NCBI GenBank assembly: GCA_035565355.1
Contig: DATMSM010000106.1
Location: 1 to 10,883 of the forward strand
DNA from: Ga0074130 sp035565355
GTDB taxonomy: Bacteria; Pseudomonadota; Gammaproteobacteria; Burkholderiales; Rhodocyclaceae
Direction of reading: 5' to 3'
DNA: 10,883 nucleotides
The notes beneath the pieces are model-generated. The model made no database searches and was not told the origin of the DNA. It was given only the letters and a program-made list of their open reading frames with translations. Positions within the stretch are counted from its first letter, which is position 1, and each line of letters begins with the position of its first letter. Shown here in pieces: positions 6,268-10,883 of the stretch. The translations under genes were made by a program, and so were the position numbers.

Positions 6268-7956
6268 TCATTGTTTCACGTATCGGCCGGGTGCCGGTTC
6301 GATCGCCTGGTACTTCGCGTTGCCGGGCTTCCTGCGCGCCGCGACCTGCCGACCGCCGTATTGCGCCAGCCATTCGGCCCACACCGGCCACCAGCTGCCC
6401 GGATGTTCTTTCGCCTTGCCTTGCCAGGCCTCGGCATCCAGCTTGCCATTGTCCTTTTCAAGGCGCCAATGGCTGCGCTTGTTTTTATGCGGTGGATTGA
6501 TCACGCCGGCGATATGGCCGGATGCGCCGAGCACGAAGGTGCTTTTCGTGCCGATGATTTCGCGCGACAGATAGGCGCTCCGCCACGGCACGATATGGTC
6601 CTCGCGCGAGGCATAGATAAAGGTCGGCATATCGAGTTTGCGCAGATCGACCGGCGTGCCGAGCATGGAGAGCTTGCCCGGCACGCGCAAGCTGTTCTCC
6701 AGATACAGGTGGCGCAGATACCAGGCCGCAAACGGGCCCGGCAGATTGGTGCTGTCGCCGTTCCAGTAAAGCAGATCGAAGGCCGGCGGCGTGTGCCCCT
6801 TGAGGTAGTTGCCGACCACATAGTTCCAGATCAGGTCGTTGGCGCGCAAGGACGCAAAGGCCGCAGCGAACTCCTTGCCGTGCATCAGACCGCCTTGGCC
6901 TATGCTGGCCTCGCGCGCGGCAATGCTGGCCGGATCGATAAAGCAGCCGAGCTCACCGGCATCCGCGAAATCCAGCGGCGTGGTCAAGAGAGTCAGCGAG
7001 TGCACCGGGTCTTCGCCGCGCGCCCGCGCCACCGCCAGCGCCGACGCCAGCAGGGTGCCGCCGATGCAGAAACCAAGTGCATTGACCTGGGCGCTCTTGC
7101 CTATCTCGGCGGCAATCTTGCAGGCAAGCAAGGGCTGGGCGACGAAGTCGTCCCAGCTCAGCTTGCCCTCGGCTTCATGCGGGTTGCGCCAGCTGACCAT
7201 AAAGACGGTATGCCCCTGCTCCACCGCATAGCGGACGAAAGAGTTCTCCGGCTGCAGGTCGAGGATGTAGTAGCGGTTGATGCAGGGCGGCACGATCACG
7301 AAAGAACGTGCGGCGACCTTGTCCGTGCTCGGCGCATACTGGATCAGCTGCATCACTTCGTTCTCAAAGATCACCGAACCCGGGGTGACAGCGAGATTCT
7401 TGCCGACTTCGAAGGCCGACTCGTCGCTCATGGAGATGCGTCCCTTCTCCAGGTCGGCGAGCATATTGCGCACGCCGCGCGTAATGCTTTCGCCCTTGCT
7501 GAGCAGGGCCTGCTGGATGAATTCGGGGTTGGTCACGGCAAAGTTCGACGGCGCCAGCGCATCGACATACTGCCGCGTCATGAAACGCAAGCGCTTGCGT
7601 TCTGCCTCTGCGGTCAGCGGCATCAGCTCGACCGCACGCATCAGGTAGTCGGCATTGATCAGGTAGGCCTGACGCAGATAGTCGTGAAAAGGGCTTGCGC
7701 TCCATTCCGGCCCGATGAAGCGCCAGTCGCCGGCGGCGGGCTGGATCACCGGTGCCGCCGCCTCGCCCGGCTTGCGCAGCAACTGGCTTTGCCAGAGCTG
7801 CGCATGGCGCGCCAGGGTTTCCTGTTGCAGGGCGGCCAGCGGTGCAGCCCCCGTGCCGGCAGCTTCACCCGCCAACGGCATATGGCCGAGCCACTGCGCC
7901 CAGCTTTCCAGTAGGGAAGAAAACGGATTGCCGCCCTGCGTGCCCTTGGTGTCCAT
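6268..7956 (-). CDS. phaC: Class I poly(3-hydroxyalkanoate) synthase PhaC
   Basis: 562 aa from the chosen start. It polymerises (R)-3-hydroxyacyl-CoA into PHA at the granule surface. The N-terminal domain includes DWRFIGPEWSASPFHDYLRQ; the alpha/beta-hydrolase domain follows. The PhaC box GFCIGG carries the catalytic Cys. The Asp is in EDHIVPW and the His in GASGHIAGVINPP (Cys306, Asp462 and His490 counted from the GTG described next; Asp-His spacing is 28, as in Ralstonia). Length and motifs fit class I, with no PhaE or PhaR subunit needed. An in-frame GTG at 7981-7983 would add nine residues (571 aa), but it lies only about 6 nt after the predicted transcription start and lacks a Shine-Dalgarno. 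The ATG at 7954-7956 has AAGG upstream. It is the first gene of phaC-phaB-phaB. Confidence 0.97.
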   Translation of the reverse strand: MDTKGTQGGNPFSSLLESWAQWLGHMPLAGEAAGTGAAPLAALQQETLARHAQLWQSQLLRKPGEAAAPVIQPAAGDWRFIGPEWSASPFHDYLRQAYLINADYLMRAVELMPLTAEAERKRLRFMTRQYVDALAPSNFAVTNPEFIQQALLSKGESITRGVRNMLADLEKGRISMSDESAFEVGKNLAVTPGSVIFENEVMQLIQYAPSTDKVAARSFVIVPPCINRYYILDLQPENSFVRYAVEQGHTVFMVSWRNPHEAEGKLSWDDFVAQPLLACKIAAEIGKSAQVNALGFCIGGTLLASALAVARARGEDPVHSLTLLTTPLDFADAGELGCFIDPASIAAREASIGQGGLMHGKEFAAAFASLRANDLIWNYVVGNYLKGHTPPAFDLLYWNGDSTNLPGPFAAWYLRHLYLENSLRVPGKLSMLGTPVDLRKLDMPTFIYASREDHIVPWRSAYLSREIIGTKSTFVLGASGHIAGVINPPHKNKRSHWRLEKDNGKLDAEAWQGKAKEHPGSWWPVWAEWLAQYGGRQVAARRKPGNAKYQAIEPAPGRYVKQ

Positions 7957-7995
7957 TGCGCCTTGCTTGCCGTTTGATGCCACTCAGACAAGTTT

Positions 7996-8024
7996 ATTGT
8001 GCGGCGCAGCAATCAAGAAGTCAA
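7996..8024 (-). promoter_or_regulatory. Sigma70-type promoter of phaC
   Basis: On the minus strand TTGACT (8024-8019) is followed after exactly 17 bp by CACAAT (8001-7996). The -35 matches 5 of 6 and the -10 matches 4 of 6 consensus bases. The expected start is near 7989, leaving about 33 nt of leader before the ATG at 7956. This is the main reason for preferring that start over the GTG at 7983. Confidence 0.65.
7997..8012. promoter_or_regulatory. Candidate PhaR operator in the phaC promoter
   Basis: On the minus strand TTGCTGC-GC-CGCACAA is an imperfect palindrome (TGCG/CGCA around one base, flanked by TTG/CAA with one bulged base). The core CTGC-N3-GCAC (8009 to 7999) is one base off the CTGC-N3-GCAG sequence known for Paracoccus PhaR. 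It shares TTGCTGC with the palindrome in front of phaR. It covers the promoter spacer and most of the -10 box, which suits a repressor. Confidence 0.5.
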
Positions 8025-8080
8025 ACCGCACCAGGCGCGCCGCCGGGTATGCTGTTGTCCTTGCCGCCGGAGGTATATCC

Positions 8081-8716
8081 ATGTCCCTGCTGCCGTTCGA
8101 CCTCATGCTGGTGATCTACTTGATCGCCATCACCGCCGAAGCCATGTCCGGCGCGCTGGCGGCCGGCCGCCGCGACATGGATATCTTCGGTGTGACCGTG
8201 ATCGCCTTTGTCACCGCGCTCGGTGGCGGCACGTTGCGCGACGTGATCCTCGGCAACTATCCGATCGGCTGGACCCAGCATCCGGGCTATGTCTATCTGG
8301 TCATCGCCGCCGGCCTGCTTACCACCCTGATCGCGCCCTATCTGCATCACCTGCGGCGCGCCTTCCTGTTCCTGGATGCCTTGGGCCTGGTCGCCTTTTC
8401 GCTGATCGGCTGCCAGGTTGCGCTGGCGCTCGACTATCCGACCGTGGTCGTGATCATGGCCGGCATGCTGACCGGCATCAGCGGCGGCATCCTGCGCGAC
8501 ATTCTGTGCCAGCAGGTGCCGGTGGTTTTTCTCAAGGAGCTGTATGCGAGCGTTTCGCTCGCCGTCTGCGCCCTCTTCCTGCTGCTCAGCGCTGCCGGCC
8601 TGCCTGTCGATGTGAATAGCGCCCTATGCTTCGTAGGCGGCTTGAGCCTGCGCCTGCTGGCGATACGCTACAGCTGGCAATTGCCGACCTTTTCGTATCA
8701 CCGGCGCTGGGACTGA
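8081..8716 (+). CDS. TRIC/UPF0126 family membrane protein (YicG-like)
   Basis: 211 aa, almost entirely hydrophobic, with about seven membrane helices in two related halves. Each half carries the family's glycine-rich signature: ALGGGTLRDVILG near residue 50 and GISGGILRDIL near residue 130. Bacterial members of this family (E. coli YicG/YadS relatives) are structural homologues of the eukaryotic trimeric intracellular cation channels and conduct monovalent cations. In vivo roles are mostly unknown, and a link to glycine transport has been reported for some. The start at 8081 is well supported by GGAGG 7 nt upstream; a longer reading frame extends left to 7715 but runs antisense through phaC. 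It is transcribed divergently from phaC across about 120 bp, so a regulator bound at the phaC promoter could also affect it. I see no convincing promoter of its own. Confidence 0.92.
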   Translation: MSLLPFDLMLVIYLIAITAEAMSGALAAGRRDMDIFGVTVIAFVTALGGGTLRDVILGNYPIGWTQHPGYVYLVIAAGLLTTLIAPYLHHLRRAFLFLDALGLVAFSLIGCQVALALDYPTVVVIMAGMLTGISGGILRDILCQQVPVVFLKELYASVSLAVCALFLLLSAAGLPVDVNSALCFVGGLSLRLLAIRYSWQLPTFSYHRRWD

Positions 8717-8734
8717 AGACGGCATAATCCGGGC

Positions 8735-9001
8735 ATGTACATCATCGTCATTGCCTGGCTTTACGTCATCGTGCTCATGGCCGCGACCGAGAAAAGCGTG
8801 GTCGCGGGCCTGCTCACCCTGGTCTTCTACGGACTGGCGCCGGTGGCTCTATTTGTCTGGATATTCGGCACGCCGGGTCGCCGCCGCGCACGCCTGGCCG
8901 CCGCACGCAGCCGCCTGCCGCAAGCGGAGGGATCAGCCGACGAAGTCGTGGGCGATGTGGTGCGTGAGGAAGATCGTCGCCACACCCAGCACGATCAGTG
9001 A
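8735..9001 (+). CDS. Small two-helix membrane protein of unknown function
   Basis: 88 aa. A first hydrophobic helix (about residues 2-17, IIVIAWLYVIVLMAA), a short polar turn TEKS, a second helix (about 22-45, GLLTLVFYGLAPVALFVWIF), then a basic GTPGRRRARLAAARSR segment and a hydrophilic tail. By the positive-inside rule, the Arg-rich tail faces the cytoplasm. The MYIIVIAWLYV and TEKS..AG..T..FYG patterns look familiar from short hypothetical proteins of betaproteobacteria, but I know no function. It starts 18 nt after the TRIC gene stop, so the two may be co-transcribed. No clear Shine-Dalgarno is seen. The last 23 codons (8933-9001) are antisense to the end of the ZIP gene, so the tail may not be conserved. 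Confidence 0.6.
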   Translation: MYIIVIAWLYVIVLMAATEKSVVAGLLTLVFYGLAPVALFVWIFGTPGRRRARLAAARSRLPQAEGSADEVVGDVVREEDRRHTQHDQ

Positions 9002-9778
9002 GATCTGCTGCAGGGTGGCGCGCAGCTCGGTGCGCTTGTGCAGGCCGGGGATCAGGTCGGCCACGGCCACGTAGATCATGCTCGCCGCCGCCAGCGCCAG
9101 CAGGTGCGGCACCAGCCCCTGCACTGCCGACAGGCCGAAATAGGCCAAGAGGCCGCCGGCCAGGGTAGCGAAACTCGACACCATATTCAGCATGAAGGCG
9201 CGCAGCTTGCCGTAGCCGGAGTTCAGCAGGATCAGGAAGTCGCCGATCTCCTGCGGAATCTCGTGCGCGATGATGGCCAGTGCGGTGACGATACCCAGCT
9301 GGACGTCCTGCATGAAGGCGGCCGCGATCAGCACGCCGTCGACGAAGTTGTGGAAGGCGTCACCGACCAGGATAAGCATGCCGCTGCGGCCTTGGTCATG
9401 TGCGTGCGTGGCCGCCTTGGCGTATTTTTCGGGCCCCGGCGCGGCCATACGGTACTTGCCCGGCTCGACCTTGGGCACGAGGTCGTGGCCTTCGCACTCC
9501 TCGTGGTGGCAATGCCGCCACAGCACCAGCTTCTCCAGTAGAAAGAAGAGCAGGATGCCGCCAAGCACGATGGCACAGGTTTGTCCGGCATTGTTGCTCG
9601 CCTCGATGGCATGCGGCAGCACTTCCAGGAAGGAAGCGCCGAGCAGGGCGCCAATGGCATAACTGACCAGCATGGGCACCCAGCTGGCTCGCGAGGACAT
9701 GGCAAGTCCCGAGGCGGCAGTGACGCTGATGGCGCCGCCGACAAAAGACATCAGAATGATCCAGGCAAGTACGGACAT
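8933..9778 (-). CDS. ZIP family divalent metal transporter
   Basis: 281 aa, eight predicted membrane helices. ZIP proteins carry Zn2+, Fe2+ or related ions into the cytoplasm. The metal-site motif of helix 4 is GDAFHNFVDG (His143, Asn144, Asp147) and that of helix 5 is AHEIPQEIGD (His172, Glu173, Glu177). Between helices 3 and 4 lies a cytoplasmic metal-binding loop RHCHHEECEGHD (88-99), with further His at 125 and 127. The ATG at 9776-9778 gives a sensible first helix, but the upstream sequence is pyrimidine-rich with no Shine-Dalgarno. The gene lies just past the terminator of the rpsD transcript, so it needs its own start. A possible -10 (GATAAT, 9840-9835) falls next to that terminator. 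Its 3' end overlaps the convergent small gene by 69 bp. The metal specificity cannot be read from sequence. Confidence 0.93.
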   Translation of the reverse strand: MSVLAWIILMSFVGGAISVTAASGLAMSSRASWVPMLVSYAIGALLGASFLEVLPHAIEASNNAGQTCAIVLGGILLFFLLEKLVLWRHCHHEECEGHDLVPKVEPGKYRMAAPGPEKYAKAATHAHDQGRSGMLILVGDAFHNFVDGVLIAAAFMQDVQLGIVTALAIIAHEIPQEIGDFLILLNSGYGKLRAFMLNMVSSFATLAGGLLAYFGLSAVQGLVPHLLALAAASMIYVAVADLIPGLHKRTELRATLQQISLIVLGVATIFLTHHIAHDFVG

Positions 9779-9800
9779 GGGTAGCGGAAGAATGGGGACG

Positions 9801-9832
9801 AAAAAAAGGCCCCAACGACTGGCGAAGGGGCC
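9801..9832 (-). terminator. Rho-independent terminator after rpsD and the small downstream gene
   Basis: GGCCCC (9808-9813) and GGGGCC (9827-9832) form a 6-bp all-GC stem with a 13-nt loop. On the minus strand seven T residues follow (9807 to 9801). It lies 66 bp past the stop of the 82-aa gene and 23 bp before the ZIP start codon. Confidence 0.85.
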
Positions 9833-9840
9833 CGATTATC

Positions 9841-9868
9841 CCTGAATCCGCGAGGGAGCGGATACAGG
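9841..9868. repeat. 28-nt near-palindrome upstream of the ZIP gene
   Basis: CCTGAATCCGC (9841-9851) faces GCGGATACAGG (9858-9868) across 6 nt; 10 of 11 positions pair. On the minus strand it ends immediately upstream of a GATAAT hexamer (9840-9835) that could be the -10 box of the ZIP gene, so it would cover the -35 region. It has no T-tract right after it. It could be an operator or an RNA hairpin at the end of the rpsD transcript. Confidence 0.5.
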
Positions 9869-9897
9869 CCGCGGAGAAACAATGCTCGGTGATGCGC

Positions 9898-10146
9898 TTA
9901 ATGCAAGATGGCTGGACCGCCCGCCTCGCCCGCAGGCGCCGCGCGCTGCAGCCAGAAACCGGTCAGCCGTTCCGCACAGGCGCGCAATTCGTCTGAAAAA
10001 CGTTGATCGTTCGCCACCGCCTGGAGCTGGCTGACGGCAGCATCCGCCAGTGCCGGCGATTTGCAACAGGAGTAGCGACTGATCAAGGTCAAAGCGGCAA
10101 CCAGAGCAAGCTCGGGCTGGTCCGGGTAGTCGGGCAGGCTTTGCAT
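9898..10146 (-). CDS. Small soluble protein of unknown function downstream of rpsD
   Basis: 82 aa from the ATG at 10144-10146, chosen because GGAG lies 9 nt upstream and the gene then starts 22 nt after the rpsD stop. A longer frame from 10212 would overlap rpsD by 44 nt and is less likely. The protein begins MQSLPDYPDQPELALVAALT and is predicted mostly helical, with a Cys-Cys pair in ISRYSCCKSPALADA, several Ala/Leu-rich helices, and a weakly ordered Ala/Gly/Pro tail. There is no signal peptide or membrane segment. I do not recognise a named domain, although PDYPDQPELAL recalls short hypothetical proteins of Rhodocyclales. It shares the rpsD transcript and ends before the shared terminator, so a ribosome- or translation-linked role is possible but unsupported. 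Confidence 0.72.
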   Translation of the reverse strand: MQSLPDYPDQPELALVAALTLISRYSCCKSPALADAAVSQLQAVANDQRFSDELRACAERLTGFWLQRAAPAGEAGGPAILH

Positions 10147-10168
10147 ATCAACGGGCTCCAGCGCGGGA

Positions 10169-10777
10169 TCAGAGACGGACTGCGTAGTATTCGACGACGT
10201 GCTGGATCTCAATCGGAAACGGCACTTCGCTCGCGTCGGGATTACGCAGCACGGTGGCGATGCCGCTCGTCTCGTCGCGCTTCACCCACTCGGCGGCCTC
10301 CAGCACGGGCGTCGCCAGGGTTTCGATGACGCAGGGAATCTTCAAGCCCTTGGCCGTCACTTGCAGCGTGTCGCCGGCCTTGACGCGGATCGACGGAATA
10401 TTCACGGCGCGGCCGTTCAACAGCACATGCTTGTGGCGCACCAGTTGGCGGGCGGCCACGATGGTCGGCGCAAAGCCGGCACGGAATACGGCATTGTCGA
10501 TACGGCGCTCAAGGAATTCGAGCAGCTTCTTGCCGGCCTGATCACGGCTGGCCTTGGCCTCGCTCATCAGACGGCGAATCTGGGTTTCGGTCACGCCGTA
10601 GTTGAAGCGCAGCTTCTGCTTCTCCATCAGCTTGATGCCGTAGTCGGACTTCTTGCGCTGGCGCTGGCCATGCTGGCCCGGCGGATAGTTGCGCTCGGTG
10701 GTCTTGCTGGTCAGACCAGGCAATGCGGTGCCGAGGGCGCGAACGACTTTGAGGCGGGGACCGGTATAGCGAGACAT
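10169..10777 (-). CDS. rpsD: 30S ribosomal protein S4, probable second copy (rpsD paralogue)
   Basis: 202 aa, the normal S4 length. S4 binds 16S rRNA early in small-subunit assembly. The N terminus MSRYTGPRLKVVRALG followed by YPPGQHGQ (31-38) and KLRFNYGVTE (55-64) is closest in appearance to cyanobacterial and plastid S4. The usual proteobacterial form reads roughly [20 protein letters not shown]. The S4 RNA-binding domain covers about 91-145 (RRIDNAVFRAGFAPTI, ARQLVRHKHVLLNGRAVNIPS). The only Cys is 149, so there is no N-terminal zinc site. Residues 150-187 look more divergent than the rest. AGGAG stands 8 nt before the ATG. rpoA, which normally follows rpsD in the alpha operon, is absent; an unknown 82-aa gene and a terminator follow instead. 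Hence I infer an accessory S4 outside the alpha operon, though this cannot be proven from the window. Confidence 0.93.
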   Translation of the reverse strand: MSRYTGPRLKVVRALGTALPGLTSKTTERNYPPGQHGQRQRKKSDYGIKLMEKQKLRFNYGVTETQIRRLMSEAKASRDQAGKKLLEFLERRIDNAVFRAGFAPTIVAARQLVRHKHVLLNGRAVNIPSIRVKAGDTLQVTAKGLKIPCVIETLATPVLEAAEWVKRDETSGIATVLRNPDASEVPFPIEIQHVVEYYAVRL

Positions 10778-10883
10778 CTTTGACGCTCCTGTATCTACTC
10801 TCTGTTTAGTCTGCCAGGCCCTGCTTAAGGACCGGCGCCAAGGTGTTCCGCAGAAAGAAACCCGGCGTCTGGTGAGGACAGAC
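10778..10883 (-). other. rpsD upstream region, cut by the window edge
   Basis: No reading frame with support and no convincing promoter. On the minus strand GTCTG at the edge (10883-10879) can pair with CAGAC 7 nt further on, or alternatively with a second CAGAC (near 10812-10808), so a structured leader is possible. No AT-rich palindrome resembling a Zur site is present. Confidence 0.3.

Noticed and set aside
8048..8053. TATGCT as a -10 box for the TRIC family gene
   Set aside because: The upstream 16-18 bp is GC-rich with no -35-like hexamer, so the call would rest on three or four bases.
7715..8080. N-terminal extension of the TRIC family gene to 7715
   Set aside because: The extension runs antisense through phaC and its promoter, and the GGAGG 7 nt before the ATG at 8081 gives the family-like N terminus.
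8723..8728. CATAAT as a -10 box giving a leaderless start for the small membrane protein
   Set aside because: No -35 box at a usual distance; the gene more simply follows the TRIC gene in one transcript.
10778..10883. Zur box upstream of the atypical rpsD, suggested by the nearby ZIP transporter
   Set aside because: No AT-rich palindrome of the Zur type is present, and E. coli-type S4 is also zinc-free, so a zinc-starvation role is not supported by sequence.

Overview
The window reads as a chromosomal segment of a GC-rich betaproteobacterium, probably from the Rhodocyclales/Azoarcus-Thauera-Dechloromonas side of the class. This rests on the class I PHA synthase locus with phaR, the protein sequences recognised, and the tRNA-Ala(GGC)-Glu(TTC)-Asp(GTC) cluster. 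The genus is inferred, not shown. No transposase, integrase, phage gene or CRISPR array was seen, and no gene-free stretch exceeds 300 bases.

Left end (1-461): three tRNA genes on the minus strand, transcribed Ala, Glu, Asp. They have a good sigma70 promoter upstream and a perfect 10-bp stem terminator at the end. The spacers are unusually structured: a leader-trailer helix around tRNA-Ala, a UUCG hairpin that captures its CCA end, and a hairpin between Glu and Asp.

Central block (462-7983, all minus strand): a polyhydroxyalkanoate (PHA) locus. Transcription starts at a promoter in front of phaC (class I PHA synthase) and runs through two tandem phaB-type acetoacetyl-CoA reductases. After a 102-bp gap with its own promoter come phaR (PHA-responsive repressor), rimO (ribosomal protein S12 methylthiotransferase), a patatin-like lipase and a FAD-linked D-2-hydroxyacid dehydrogenase. 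These four are packed with gaps of 9 and 2 nt and one ATGA overlap. No beta-ketothiolase (phaA), phasin or depolymerase gene of a known type is present, so acetoacetyl-CoA must be made by an enzyme encoded elsewhere. Both the phaC and phaR promoters carry a palindromic CTGC-N3-GC site that closely resembles the PhaR operator described in Paracoccus. This suggests a feedback circuit in which PhaR represses both the synthesis operon and itself.

Right block: divergent from phaC is a TRIC/UPF0126 membrane protein gene (8081-8716), followed by a small two-helix membrane protein (8735-9001) whose 3' end overlaps a convergent ZIP-family metal transporter gene by 69 bp. The right end holds an rpsD gene (ribosomal protein S4) followed by a small unknown gene and a terminator (all minus strand). 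This rpsD is not next to rpoA on its downstream side, and its N terminus lacks cysteines and looks like the cyanobacterial/plastid type. It is probably a second S4 copy outside the alpha operon.

Nothing here is a clearly undescribed multi-gene system. The observations most worth testing are the paired PhaR-like operators, the divergence of the two reductases in their cofactor and substrate pockets, the S4 paralogue with its partner gene, and the structured tRNA spacers.
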